Shown: positions 26,154 through 36,202 of the stretch, piece after piece | Layout of the letters: each line of letters begins with the position of its first letter | How positions within the stretch are numbered: position 1 is the stretch's first letter | Assembly (NCBI RefSeq): GCF_029024925.1 | Contig: NZ_CP118962.1 | Span: 62,001 to 126,000, forward strand | DNA length: 64,000 nucleotides | Reading direction: 5' to 3' | Source of the DNA: Enterococcus faecalis | GTDB lineage: Bacteria; Bacillota; Bacilli; Lactobacillales; Enterococcaceae | Notes under the pieces: model-generated | Seen by the model: only the letters and a program-made list of their open reading frames with translations | What the model was told of the DNA's origin: nothing | Databases searched by the model: none | Translations under genes and position numbers: made by a program

Positions 26154-27638
26154 TTAAAAGTGGCGTGGACTTTGTTTGGTGACAATTTGTGTATTTAAAT
26201 TTTCTAAGCTTTGCGCTAGTTCACCAATGCTAGCGGAAAAATCAACATAATAAGTGGGAACCGTTGATTTGACACTAACTTCTGAAAAGATATCTGTAAT
26301 AATTACATCGAAAGGCTTTTCTGGTGAAGCGACAAAAATTAATTTTTTATCCACGGCTTTACTTAGCTTTTCATAAAGGGTATCTAAAATTAAATTACTT
26401 TGATTGGTCCTTACTAAGACACGAATCGGTGGTAAAGATTTCGTTTTCAATGTACAAAAAAGAATAAACAAGCAGTCAACTAACAATTTTTCATTGCCAA
26501 TCAATGTCGGAAGCATTTCAATTGTAAGGCGCTTCACATCTTTGTAGAGACTTGGATTTTTTTGAAGTGCTTCTTTTAAAAAGCTTTCTTGCACAAATGG
26601 ATTGGCAATCGTGACAAAGGTCTTAAAAAAGACACTTAAATTTTGGATAGAAGTATATAGATAAAGATACTCGTGAAATGTCAATTTAATTTGATAAAAA
26701 GACGTTAGTTGATAAATGATCTCTTTAATGGGTGAGCCTAATAGCTGGACCATATGCATCCGTGCTGCAGGAATTTCCAAGACATCTTGTGTGGCGTAGC
26801 TGACACTAATCGTCAATAAGAAAAAGGCAAAAAGGCCTTCTTTTTGTATAAATTTTGTTGGAACTTGGTGTAAGGCTTCTTCTTTAAAAAACAATTCAAA
26901 TTCACTCAGATTAACAAAGGGATTAACAATCGCTTCTTCCTCCACGAAAGTTTCTTTGATAAAAAAGCCCTCTTTCCAATGCGCTAAAATCACAGCAGAA
27001 AAAATTAAGTCTTTTGTAAAATCTTGTGTTGTATTGAAAGAAACAGAGTGTTTTAAACGTCGAAAGAGACTATGGACTTCTTTTTTAGTAATCGTGTACA
27101 ACGGCCAATCCCCTTCAGAGTAATTGTTCCAAAAAAGCATCATAAAGAAAATCCGGATATCTTTTTCTTTGCCCACCAACACATTGGTACGTTTTAAATT
27201 GATTTCAATCTGATATTTTTGGAGCCATTGGTTTAATTGTCCAATTTTTCGCGTAAAGGTTGATGAAGAAATTTCTAGGACTTTTTCAAAATGTTTGCTA
27301 TCAATTGCATTATGATTAAAGGCGTAGGTCAGTACTTGATACGCGAAACTTTTTTTGACAAAGTAGGGCATCAAAAATGACAGTTGGAAATAGGGTGCAA
27401 ACCAAAATGTAATTTCTTTGGCATTTGCTGATAAAGAAAATAAGTTCTCCCAGCCGTTCTTTTCAATTTCTGTTTGGAGCAAAGCCACGGATTGTAGAAT
27501 GGTATTTTGTTGCATTTTTAATTGAGTGGCTAAAGTAGAAATCGCCAATGTTTGCTCTTCTGCTTCACGACGTTCGAGTAATTCTTCTAAAAGAGCAAAA
27601 CTTTTACGATAAGGTACATCAAGTAACCCTGTTAACAT
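26154..27638 (-). CDS. Mga-type transcriptional regulator (downstream gene of a pair)
   Basis: A 494-residue protein with the Mga/AtxA-like plan. It starts with an N-terminal winged helix (LLEELLERREAEEQTLAISTLATQLKMQ) and a second HTH (IDSKHFEKVLEISSSTFTRKIGQLNQWLQKYQI, then INLKRTNVLVGKEKDIRIFF). PRD-like helical regions follow, and a C-terminal EIIB-like fold (LIFVASPEKPFDVIITDIF). Mga-type proteins activate surface-adhesin genes in streptococci and enterococci. Its start overlaps the stop of the upstream Mga-type gene by seven bases (27632-27638), so the two are translationally coupled and perhaps work together. GGAGGG precedes ATG 27638. Confidence 0.82.
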   Translation of the reverse strand: MLTGLLDVPYRKSFALLEELLERREAEEQTLAISTLATQLKMQQNTILQSVALLQTEIEKNGWENLFSLSANAKEITFWFAPYFQLSFLMPYFVKKSFAYQVLTYAFNHNAIDSKHFEKVLEISSSTFTRKIGQLNQWLQKYQIEINLKRTNVLVGKEKDIRIFFMMLFWNNYSEGDWPLYTITKKEVHSLFRRLKHSVSFNTTQDFTKDLIFSAVILAHWKEGFFIKETFVEEEAIVNPFVNLSEFELFFKEEALHQVPTKFIQKEGLFAFFLLTISVSYATQDVLEIPAARMHMVQLLGSPIKEIIYQLTSFYQIKLTFHEYLYLYTSIQNLSVFFKTFVTIANPFVQESFLKEALQKNPSLYKDVKRLTIEMLPTLIGNEKLLVDCLFILFCTLKTKSLPPIRVLVRTNQSNLILDTLYEKLSKAVDKKLIFVASPEKPFDVIITDIFSEVSVKSTVPTYYVDFSASIGELAQSLENLNTQIVTKQSPRHF

Positions 27639-29119
27639 CCGATTCCCTCCAAACTGTTTTCCCCACGTAATTTGGCAAAATAAATTTTGCGAACTACTTG
27701 TTTTAGGTTATAGTATTCGTCTAAATAAGGAACGGGATGCCAATAAAAGGTTTTGCTGGCGTGAAAAAGCGGATTATTTTTGTCAGTAATGACTAAGTCA
27801 GGCACTTCTTGAATATGATTGACGAATTTCAAAGGAACATCACAATAATTATTGATTTCCTTTGCTAACCAGTTTTCTTGTATCTGATTAATAGATGAAT
27901 GAAGTAAAATTTTAACAGGAATTTGTTTATTTAATAAAACACTCCGAATAATTAAAAAAATGGTTTCTTTAAATAACGCATCTAGTGGATGTTGTTTGTC
28001 AAAAGGCAAACGCTTTAAGAAATAGTTGGTTGTTCGTGAAACATTTGGGTATTGTTTTTCATACAGAGAGACATTAGCAACCTCATAGCTCAATTCCTCT
28101 TCCACAGGGAAATGAATCAGTCGTTCACTGGCATTGGATAAATTAACCAATAAAAAGACCACTTCTATTGCGCTTAAATCCAACTGTAATTGCGTACATT
28201 TTTCAAAAATCCAAGTAGCGTGTGGACTGTTATCCATTCCCATGATCGCTAAGTTGGCAAAGTTGATGGTTTCCATTTGGACCAGAGAGTACATCGTTAA
28301 TGTGCTGAAGAAATCATAATAAAAATGAATCTCAGCTTGCCAAGTGTCAGGCTCTTTTTGTTCATCAATAAAACAATCATTCACTAATAGTTGGAATTCT
28401 GAATAAGGAAAGGCCAAATTAATAGCAGCAACTTCTGGATAATTGGTGATTGTAAAACCGGATTGATAACGGAGTAAACCTATGGACATAATTAATTTTA
28501 ATTTGCGTAAATCAGTATATGTAAAGTAAGGGTAACGGTTTTTGATGATTTCAATGAAGTTCTGCAATTGTGCTTGATTAGTCTTAGATAGAAATGGTAC
28601 TAGAGAAGTTCCTGAAATGAAGAATAAGGAATAAAAGAAACTGCGAAAATCTTTCTCGTTGCCACAAATTTTTTCTCGTCTTTTTAAGTTTAAATAACAA
28701 TTAAATCTAGCTAGATGATTATTTAAACGGTCACTGACTTGTTTAAAAATAGAAAAGTTAATAAAGTGCTCTTCACAAAAATCTTTGGCTGAAGTGTAGC
28801 GTTTTAAAAGTAAATCCAGGGCTAACATATAGGTTAGTGACCCGCGGACAACAGCTTCTTTCATTAACTCAATCGGGATATTTTCATCGGCAACTAATTC
28901 TATGGACTGTTGATTATTAATGATGCGAATATGTACATTTTCATGTGTATTGACTCGAGAAATTAACAAAGTTAATTGATTCAATAAATTGTTGATATTG
29001 TAATGGGAAAATTCATATTTTCGTCGGAGTACTTGCATGGGGACTTTTTCTTTACTGTCATACAAGTATTCAATTAGGGAAAGTAACTGAATTTCCTGTT
29101 TGGTTAATAAGTTATACAT
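27632..29119 (-). CDS. Mga-type transcriptional regulator (upstream gene of a pair)
   Basis: A 495-residue paralogue of the following gene. It has the same order of domains: HTH (KVPMQVLRRKYEFSHYNINNLLNQL), a second HTH region (HFINFSIFKQVSDRLNNHLARFNCYLNLKRREKICGNEKDFRSFF), helical regulatory domains and an EIIB-like end (VPDLVITDKNNPLFHASKTF). It is divergent from the large Cna-B adhesin gene at 29830, its most likely target. ATG 29119 has AAAGGTGG five bases ahead. GTG 29128 falls inside that site. Confidence 0.82.
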   Translation of the reverse strand: MYNLLTKQEIQLLSLIEYLYDSKEKVPMQVLRRKYEFSHYNINNLLNQLTLLISRVNTHENVHIRIINNQQSIELVADENIPIELMKEAVVRGSLTYMLALDLLLKRYTSAKDFCEEHFINFSIFKQVSDRLNNHLARFNCYLNLKRREKICGNEKDFRSFFYSLFFISGTSLVPFLSKTNQAQLQNFIEIIKNRYPYFTYTDLRKLKLIMSIGLLRYQSGFTITNYPEVAAINLAFPYSEFQLLVNDCFIDEQKEPDTWQAEIHFYYDFFSTLTMYSLVQMETINFANLAIMGMDNSPHATWIFEKCTQLQLDLSAIEVVFLLVNLSNASERLIHFPVEEELSYEVANVSLYEKQYPNVSRTTNYFLKRLPFDKQHPLDALFKETIFLIIRSVLLNKQIPVKILLHSSINQIQENWLAKEINNYCDVPLKFVNHIQEVPDLVITDKNNPLFHASKTFYWHPVPYLDEYYNLKQVVRKIYFAKLRGENSLEGIGC

Positions 29120-29829
29120 AATAACCACCTTTCTAATTGGTTATGATTGTTTGATTTTTCAGATAATACAGATAGGGCATTCTTTTCTAAATGACATTTG
29201 ACAATTGCCAGTGAAAGAACTAGTTGTTCTTATGCTACTGTATCTATTCTTAAAAATCAAGAAGAACTGAATGTGTCAAATGGAAGAAAACATGGACAAA
29301 AAATGGTAGAGCAAAAAATTATTAAGAAAAACAACCAGTTTATATAAAACATTTAAATAACAAGAATGATAATTTGAGTCTATTGATTTTTTAGCTTAAA
29401 TAGCTTATACAAATAGGCTTTTTTGTCTGGTTAGTTCTTATGAAAAAAATTAAAAAAAACGGTATAGTGGAAGAAGGAATAGTAAAAATAAGAAAGGATA
29501 AGGACGTGTTTTCATAAAGATGAAAAGGGTTTCTGGGATTTCATCAACTTTTTCTATTTGGAGGAGAAGTTGTTGATAATTTTTGCTGAAAAATCTCGTT
29601 ATACTCTTCTTATTCTTATAGAAGAGTCTATAGGAAAAAGCAGAAAATGAATCCGCATTCGAAGCAAGAGTGCGTTTTGAGGAGATAAAAAGAAAAGGTG
29701 TGTTGGCTGTCTGTTTTAGCAAGGAAGAAAGACAACAGAAGAGCACTCACTTATTTGGTTTAAAATAAAAAATTGGTACGAAGTGAACGTTCTCTTCTAT
29801 GTGTCGTTAGTAGAGGAAGGATGAAAGAA
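29120..29829. other. 700-bp divergent regulatory region between Mga pair and adhesin
   Basis: No convincing gene. It contains AAGAAC-TAGTT-GTTCTT (29215-29231) and AAATGACATTT palindromes near the Mga side, and a -10-like TATAGT near 29463 for the adhesin. That would give the adhesin mRNA a leader of about 360 bases. Within it TACTCTTCT and AGAAGAGTCTA can pair (about 29614-29640). A 27-codon frame from TTG 29570 behind GGAGGAG is possible but weak. Confidence 0.45.
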
Positions 29830-32800
29830 ATGAGAAAGAATGGACCAATGGTAAACCGTTGGCTCTACGGGTTGATGTGTTTGTTACTTGTTCTAAATTA
29901 TGGCACACCACTCATGGCTTTGGCGGAAGATGTTAACAGCGATGGCCAGTTAACGTTAGGAGAAGTGAAGCAAACCAGCCAACAAGAAATGACCTTAGCG
30001 CTTCAAGGAAAAGCACAACCAGTAACACAAGAGGTTGTAGTGCATTATAGTGCCAATGTGTCAATCAAAGCTGCACATTGGGCAGCGCCCAATAATACGC
30101 GCAAGATTCAAGTGGATGACCAGAAGAAACAGATTCAAATTGAATTGAATCAGCAAGCGTTAGCAGATACGTTAGTCTTAACGTTGAACCCTACAGCTAC
30201 AGAAGATGTGACGTTTTCTTATGGACAACAGCAACGAGCGTTGACGTTAAATACTGGTACTGATCCGACAGAATCAACGGCAATCACGAGTTCGCCAGCC
30301 GCATCAGCGAATGAAGGTTCAACAGAAGAAGCATCTACAAACTCCTCTGTTCCTCGTTCGTCCGAAGAAACTGTCGCCAGCACGACAAAAGCGATAGAAA
30401 GTAAAACAACCGAGTCTACGACTGTCAAACCGCGCGTAGCAGGACCAACAGATATCAGTGACTATTTTACAGGTGATGAAACAACGATTATCGATAATTT
30501 TGAAGATCCGATTTATTTAAATCCTGATGGCACACCAGCAACACCGCCGTATAAAGAAGATGTGACCATTCATTGGAACTTTAACTGGTCGATTCCAGAA
30601 GATGTGCGAGAACAAATGAAAGCAGGCGATTACTTCGAGTTTCAATTACCTGGCAATTTGAAACCTAATAAACCCGGTTCAGGTGATTTAGTTGATGCAG
30701 AAGGCAATGTCTATGGAACCTACACAATTAGTGAAGATGGTACGGTTCGTTTTACCTTTAATGAGCGAATCACGTCTGAAAGTGACATTCACGGGGACTT
30801 TTCTTTAGATACTCATTTGAATGATTCAGATGGGCGGGGTCCAGGAGATTGGGTGATTGATATTCCTACACAAGAAGATTTGCCGCCTGTAGTGATTCCA
30901 ATTGTCCCAGATACCGAACAACAAATTGATAAACAAGGCCATTTTGATCGAACGCCCAATCCTAGTGCGATTACTTGGACGGTAGATATCAATCAAGCGA
31001 TGAAAGATCAAACAAATCCAACTGTGACGGAAACATGGCCAACAGGGAATACCTTTAAGTCAGTGAAAGTCTATGAGTTAGTGATGAATCTTGATGGAAC
31101 AATTAAAGAAGTGGGTCGCGAACTTAGTCCAGATGAATATACCGTTGATAAAAATGGCAATGTGACGATTAAAGGTGACACCAATAAAGCGTATCGTCTT
31201 GAGTACCAAACGACGATTGACGAGTCGGTTATTCCAGATGGCGGCGGCGATGTGCCTTTTAAAAATCACGCGACGTTAACAAGTGATAATAATCCAAATG
31301 GGTTAGATGCTGAAGCAACTGTTACCGCCACATATGGCAAAATGTTAGACAAGCGCAATATAGATTACGACGAAGCCAATCAAGAATTCACTTGGGAAAT
31401 TAACTACAACTATGGTGAACAAACCATTCCAAAAGACCAAGCAGTCATTACAGACACAATGGGGGATAATTTAACGTTTGAACCAGATTCTTTACATTTA
31501 TATTCAGTGACGTTTGATGACAAAGGAAATGAAGTCGTTGGAGCAGAACTTGTGGAAGGAAAAGATTACAAAGTGGTAATCAAAGGAGACGGTTCCTTTG
31601 CAATTGACTTTTTACATGATGTGAATGGCGCAGTCAAGATTGATTATAAAACCAAAGTTGATGGAATTGTCGAAGGCGATGTTGCCGTGAATAATCGTGT
31701 GGATGTTGGTACTGGTCAGCATTCAGAAGGTGATGGCACAGCCAGTCAACAAAATATTATTAAAAACACTGGTGCAGTTGATTATCAAAATTCGACGATT
31801 GGTTGGACGTTAGCTGTGAATCAAAATAATTATTTGATGGAAAATGCCGTGATTACGGATACGTACGAACCAGTTCCTGGCTTAACTATGGTACCCAATT
31901 CGTTGGTTGTCAAAGATACAACCACTGGTGCTCAGTTGACGTTAGGCAAGGATTTCATGGTAGAAATAACTCGTAATGCAGAAGGTGAAACAGGCTTTAA
32001 GGTAAGTTTTATAGGGGCGTATGCCAAAACAAGTGATGCCTTCCACATAACTTATACTACCTTTTTCGATGTTACCGAGTTAGACGCTAACAATCCTGCG
32101 TTGGACCATTATCGAAATACCGCTGCCATTGATTGGACGGATGAAGCAGGAAACAATCATCATTCAGAAGATAGTAAACCGTTTAAACCTTTACCTGCTT
32201 TTGATTTAAATGCGCAAAAAAGCGGTGTTTACAATGCCGTTACCAAAGAAATCACTTGGACGCTTGCGGTTAATTTAAGTAATAATCGTTTAGTCGACGC
32301 CTTTTTGACGGATCCAATTTTAGCCAATCAAACCTATTTGGCTGGGAGCTTGAAAGTCTATGAAGGCAATACAAAGCCAGATGGTTCGGTTGAAAAAGTG
32401 AAACCAGCGCAACCGTTGACGGATATCACAATGGAAGAACCAAGCGAGAAAAACCAAAATACTTGGCGTGTTGATTTTCCTAATGATAGTCGTACGTATG
32501 TGATTGAATTTAAGACGTCTGTTGATGAAAAAGTTATCGAAGGTTCGGCTAGTTATGACAATACCGCATCTTATACAAACCAAGGTTCTTCACGTGATGT
32601 GACAGGAAAAGTTTCTATTCAACATGGTGGCGAATCAGTGAAAAAAGGTGGCGAATACCACAAAGATGATCCAGATCATGTGTACTGGCATGTAATGATC
32701 AATGGCGCCCAATCGGTTTTAGACGATGTGGTTATTACTGATACACCCTCACCAAACCAAGTGCTAGATCCCGAGTCATTGGTGATTTACGGTACCAACG

Positions 32801-33891
32801 TAACAGAAGACGGAACTATTACGCCAGATAAATCTGTTATTTTAGAAGAAGGAAAAGATTACACACTGGAAGTTACCACCGATAATGAAACAGGACAACA
32901 AAAAATTGTCGTTAAAATGGCCCATATTGAAGCACCTTATTATATGGAATATCGTAGTTTAGTGACTTCTTCAGCAGCGGGGAGTACAGACACGGTATCC
33001 AACCAAGTGTCAATTACTGGAAATGGTTCAGAAGTCGTTCATGGGGATGACAATGGCGATGTGGTCGTTGACATTGATCACAGTGGCGGGCATGCCACAG
33101 GGACTAAAGGCAAAATTCAGCTGAAGAAAACAGCCATGGATGGGACGACTATTTTAGCAGGCGCCCATTTCCAAATTTGGGACCAAGCCAAAACACAAGT
33201 CCTACGTGAAGGTACAGTAGATGCCACCGGGGTTATCACATTTGGTGGGTTGCCACAAGGGCAATACATTTTGGTGGAGACGAAAGCACCAGAAGGTTAT
33301 ACAGTTTCGGATGAATTAGCTAAAGGTCAAGTCATCACTATTGATGAAGAAACTTCAGCAGATGGTGCACAACCAACTATTATTAAAAACAATGTCAATA
33401 AAGTAATTTTAGAAAAAACAGATGAGAAGGGCAAAAAGTTAGTCAATGCACGCTTTAAATTAGAGCATGCCGTAACCACGCCGTTTACTCATTGGGAAGA
33501 AGTTCCCCTTGCGCCGGATCGAACCAACGCAAATGGCCAGTTAGAGGTGGATAGTTTAAAACCAGGGCTTTATCAGTTCACAGAAATCGAAGCACCGACA
33601 GGCTATCTTTTAGACACGACACCCAAACGGTTCATTGTGACACAAAACACGAGCGGACAAATTCGTGATGTTCATGTTAAAATGCTTAATTACCAAGGTT
33701 CTGCTGAACTAATTAAAAAAGACCAAGCAGGCAATCCATTAGCAGGTGCTGAATTTTCAGTCCTTGATACTACAGGACAAGCGGTTCGAGAACACTTAGT
33801 TTCGGATGCAAACGGAAAAGTCACAGTGACGGATTTAGCCCCAGGCAAATATCAATTTGTGGAAACAAAGCGCCAGCAGGGTACCTTTTAA
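29830..33891 (+). CDS. Large Cna-B adhesin, N-terminal part (frameshifted)
   Basis: This 1353-residue part begins with a signal peptide (cleavage near MALA-ED) and a Ser/Thr-rich linker (about residues 130-200). An Ig-like adhesin domain follows (DISDYFTG, HWNFNWSIPEDVREQMKAGD), then four or five collagen-binding-type isopeptide repeats, each with a V/AITDT or similar start strand (QAVITDTMGD, NAVITDTYEP, DVVITDTPSP). Cna-B (SpaA-like) repeats then begin with GKIQLKKTAMDG. The frame stops inside the third Cna-B repeat at 33891. Adding one A to AAA at 33867-33869 would restore VETKAPAGYLLN and join it to the frame ending at 35927, about 2032 residues in all. As written, the product lacks an anchor and would be secreted. 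ATG 29830 has AGGAAGG nine bases ahead. Confidence 0.85.
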   Translation: MRKNGPMVNRWLYGLMCLLLVLNYGTPLMALAEDVNSDGQLTLGEVKQTSQQEMTLALQGKAQPVTQEVVVHYSANVSIKAAHWAAPNNTRKIQVDDQKKQIQIELNQQALADTLVLTLNPTATEDVTFSYGQQQRALTLNTGTDPTESTAITSSPAASANEGSTEEASTNSSVPRSSEETVASTTKAIESKTTESTTVKPRVAGPTDISDYFTGDETTIIDNFEDPIYLNPDGTPATPPYKEDVTIHWNFNWSIPEDVREQMKAGDYFEFQLPGNLKPNKPGSGDLVDAEGNVYGTYTISEDGTVRFTFNERITSESDIHGDFSLDTHLNDSDGRGPGDWVIDIPTQEDLPPVVIPIVPDTEQQIDKQGHFDRTPNPSAITWTVDINQAMKDQTNPTVTETWPTGNTFKSVKVYELVMNLDGTIKEVGRELSPDEYTVDKNGNVTIKGDTNKAYRLEYQTTIDESVIPDGGGDVPFKNHATLTSDNNPNGLDAEATVTATYGKMLDKRNIDYDEANQEFTWEINYNYGEQTIPKDQAVITDTMGDNLTFEPDSLHLYSVTFDDKGNEVVGAELVEGKDYKVVIKGDGSFAIDFLHDVNGAVKIDYKTKVDGIVEGDVAVNNRVDVGTGQHSEGDGTASQQNIIKNTGAVDYQNSTIGWTLAVNQNNYLMENAVITDTYEPVPGLTMVPNSLVVKDTTTGAQLTLGKDFMVEITRNAEGETGFKVSFIGAYAKTSDAFHITYTTFFDVTELDANNPALDHYRNTAAIDWTDEAGNNHHSEDSKPFKPLPAFDLNAQKSGVYNAVTKEITWTLAVNLSNNRLVDAFLTDPILANQTYLAGSLKVYEGNTKPDGSVEKVKPAQPLTDITMEEPSEKNQNTWRVDFPNDSRTYVIEFKTSVDEKVIEGSASYDNTASYTNQGSSRDVTGKVSIQHGGESVKKGGEYHKDDPDHVYWHVMINGAQSVLDDVVITDTPSPNQVLDPESLVIYGTNVTEDGTITPDKSVILEEGKDYTLEVTTDNETGQQKIVVKMAHIEAPYYMEYRSLVTSSAAGSTDTVSNQVSITGNGSEVVHGDDNGDVVVDIDHSGGHATGTKGKIQLKKTAMDGTTILAGAHFQIWDQAKTQVLREGTVDATGVITFGGLPQGQYILVETKAPEGYTVSDELAKGQVITIDEETSADGAQPTIIKNNVNKVILEKTDEKGKKLVNARFKLEHAVTTPFTHWEEVPLAPDRTNANGQLEVDSLKPGLYQFTEIEAPTGYLLDTTPKRFIVTQNTSGQIRDVHVKMLNYQGSAELIKKDQAGNPLAGAEFSVLDTTGQAVREHLVSDANGKVTVTDLAPGKYQFVETKRQQGTF

Positions 33892-35927
33892 ACACTGAAC
33901 CAAGTGCTTTCACGATTGCAGCAAGCGATCGGGGCAAACCAGCAACAGTTATAGCAACGGCTAACTTTGTTAACTATCAAGGCGCAGCTAAATTAATCAA
34001 AAAAGATGTGAATGGACACTTATTAAGTGGTGCGACATTTAAAGTGCTTGATGCGAAGGGACAAACGATTCAAACAGGCTTGACGACAAATAGTCAAGGG
34101 AAAATTATTGCAGAGCACTTAGCCCCAGGTAAATATCGCTTTGTAGAAACCAAAGCGCCAACAGGCTATTTGTTAAATACCATGCCAGTCCCATTTGAAA
34201 TTGCTGAGAAAAATGCTGGTAAACCAGCGGTCGTTGTTGCTAGTGACAACTTTGTGAATTACAAAGGGGCTTTCCAAATCGTGAAAACGAATAGCGCAGA
34301 CCAACCATTAGCAGGTGCTGTTTTTGAACTATATGATCACAATAAACAATCATTAGGGATTACAGCAACGAGTGGCAAAGATGGCAAAATTATCTTTAGA
34401 GACTTGGCGCCAGGTACCTATTATTACAAAGAAATCAAAGCACCAAAATTACCAGATGGCGCAGATTATATTATTTATCCTGAATTAGTAAAAGTAGAAA
34501 TTCGTGGTGATTTCAAAGGCGATCCGGAGATCTTCCAATTAGGGGCCTTCGCCAATTTCAAAGGACGTGCCGTCTTTAAGAAAATTGATGCCAATGCGAA
34601 CCCACTTCCAGGAACAATTTTTAAATTGTATCGAATCGAAAACGGGGAAAAAATCTTTGAAAGAGAAGTAACTTCTGAAAAAGATGGTTCATTGGCTATG
34701 GAGGATTTAGGCGCTGGTAGTTATGAATTAGATGAAATGGATGCAACGGATGGCTATATCGTCAATAAACAACCCATTTATTTTGTAGTGAAGAAGAATT
34801 CAAATGATAAACAACCACTAGATGAGTTAGAGTTTGTAAATTATCAAGCGGAAGTAACGGGACGTAAAGTCAATGAGCAAGGTCAAACCTTAGCGGGTGC
34901 AGTTTTTGCAATTTACAACGCCGATAATCAGAATCAGCCACAAGGTTCACCAATAACATTCTTGAATCGTGCAGGAGAGAAAGTTTCTGAAATAACAACG
35001 GACAAGACTGGCGAAATTTACGCTAAAGGTCTGAATGAAGGGCATTACGTTTTAGTGGAAACGAAAGCACCAACAGGCTATCTGTTAGACACAACGCCAC
35101 ATCCATTTGATGTAACCGCCCAATTAGGAAAAGAGCAGCCAATTGCTTTAGGCGATCTTATCAATTATCAAGGAACTGCTCAATTAACCAAAGAAAACGA
35201 AACAGGTGAAGCATTGGCAGGTGCGGTGTTTAAGGTCATTGATGAAACAGGGCAAACCGTAGCTGGACAAACCAATCTGATGTCTGACAAGCAAGGCAAA
35301 GTCATTGCGAAAAACTTAGCACCGGGAACGTATCGTTTTGTGGAGACACAAGCGCCAACTGGCTATCTTCTTAATGAAACGCCAAGCGCAAGCTTTACGA
35401 TTGCCAAAGACAACCAAGGCAAACCAGCCACTGTGGTACTTAAAGCACCTTTTATTAATTACCAAGGTGCTGCCAAGCTGGTGAAAATTGACCAGCAAAA
35501 GAATGCCTTAGTAGGTGCTGAATTTAAAGTGACAGATGCAGAGACAGGGCAAACTGTCGCTCGTTCATTACGTTCTGACAACCAAGGGTTAGTTCAAGTG
35601 AACCACTTACAACCAGGAAAATATACCTTTGTGGAAACAAAAGCACCGGATGGTTACCAACTGTCTAAGCAAGCAGTCGCATTCACTATTGCGGCAACAG
35701 CGAAAGACAAACCTGAACTCGTGGATGCGGGCACGTTTGTTAACGAGAAACAACCTGTATCCAAAAAAACAAAACCAAATCAGCCAACAACGAAACAAGC
35801 AGCTAGAGAGACAGGTTGGCTTGGTTTACCGAAAACCAACACACAAGTCAATTACTTCTTTGTCTTTATCGGCCTCCTGTTGGTCGGTTTGGCAAGTTGG
35901 CTCTTCTATAAAAAGAGCAAGAAATAA
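33870..35927 (+). CDS. Large Cna-B adhesin, C-terminal part with LPKTN anchor (frameshifted)
   Basis: Counted from the frameshift, 685 residues that complete the third Cna-B repeat and add six more, with starts such as GAAKLIKKDVNG, GAFQIVKTNSAD, GRAVFKKIDANA, AEVTGRKVNEQG, GTAQLTKENETG and GAAKLVKIDQQK. Most end in ETKAPTGYLL-type strands, the usual Cna-B pattern. The tail has LPKTN, a hydrophobic span and KKSKK, a sortase signal with Asn at the last motif position. It has no ribosome binding site or signal peptide, so it cannot work alone. The first internal ATG is at 34008. A terminator follows. Confidence 0.82.
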   Translation, partial: APAGYLLNTEPSAFTIAASDRGKPATVIATANFVNYQGAAKLIKKDVNGHLLSGATFKVLDAKGQTIQTGLTTNSQGKIIAEHLAPGKYRFVETKAPTGYLLNTMPVPFEIAEKNAGKPAVVVASDNFVNYKGAFQIVKTNSADQPLAGAVFELYDHNKQSLGITATSGKDGKIIFRDLAPGTYYYKEIKAPKLPDGADYIIYPELVKVEIRGDFKGDPEIFQLGAFANFKGRAVFKKIDANANPLPGTIFKLYRIENGEKIFEREVTSEKDGSLAMEDLGAGSYELDEMDATDGYIVNKQPIYFVVKKNSNDKQPLDELEFVNYQAEVTGRKVNEQGQTLAGAVFAIYNADNQNQPQGSPITFLNRAGEKVSEITTDKTGEIYAKGLNEGHYVLVETKAPTGYLLDTTPHPFDVTAQLGKEQPIALGDLINYQGTAQLTKENETGEALAGAVFKVIDETGQTVAGQTNLMSDKQGKVIAKNLAPGTYRFVETQAPTGYLLNETPSASFTIAKDNQGKPATVVLKAPFINYQGAAKLVKIDQQKNALVGAEFKVTDAETGQTVARSLRSDNQGLVQVNHLQPGKYTFVETKAPDGYQLSKQAVAFTIAATAKDKPELVDAGTFVNEKQPVSKKTKPNQPTTKQAARETGWLGLPKTNTQVNYFFVFIGLLLVGLASWLFYKKSKK

Positions 35928-35937
35928 GCAAAAACTA

Positions 35938-35983
35938 TAAAAAAACAGGCCATCCGTCCTTTCGACGGATGGCCTATTTTTTT
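35938..35983 (+). terminator. Terminator after the adhesin
   Basis: AGGCCATCCGTC and GACGGATGGCCT form a perfect stem with a CTTTC loop. T7 follows. Confidence 0.93.
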
Positions 35984-35990
35984 CCATCTT

Positions 35991-36115
35991 AAGCTAATCA
36001 ACTGAACAAAAGCAGCTCCTTCTTATTGACATTCTCAGGTAAGCCTTCATCTCAGTTTAGCCTTTGAACAGAACTTACGGGGTTCTTGGAGATAACCGCT
36101 TGTGCCTCAGCCTTT
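35991..36115. other. Unexplained GC-richer intergenic segment
   Basis: A stretch of about 125 bases between a terminator and the lipid kinase gene. It is visibly richer in G and C than other intergenic DNA here and has no reading frame of note. It contains TTGACA (36036 region), and CCTTTGAACAG and GCCTCAGCCTTTG segments. It could be a dispersed intergenic repeat or a small RNA gene. I cannot identify it. Confidence 0.3.
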
Positions 36116-36202
36116 GTTTTTCGATGCTATCTTTAGGTATTTTGGCTAAAATATTGTACACTTTACATGTGCAAGAAATTTAGTTAGAGATATGAGGATA
36201 GA

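Noticed and set aside
29570-29656. 27-codon plus-strand frame from TTG 29570 behind GGAGGAG
   Set aside because: The start codon is weak, spacing is short and nothing beyond the ribosome binding site supports it. It is mentioned only in the region note.
29450-29746. 98-codon minus-strand frame in the adhesin leader region
   Set aside because: No ribosome binding site, odd composition (runs of Leu/Phe) and no recognisable family. It lies opposite the likely adhesin leader.
32585-32605. Further CACGTG-containing sequences considered as parS (also near 44098, 49393 and 56096)
   Set aside because: Outside the six-base core they do not match the 16-bp site, and all lie inside coding regions.
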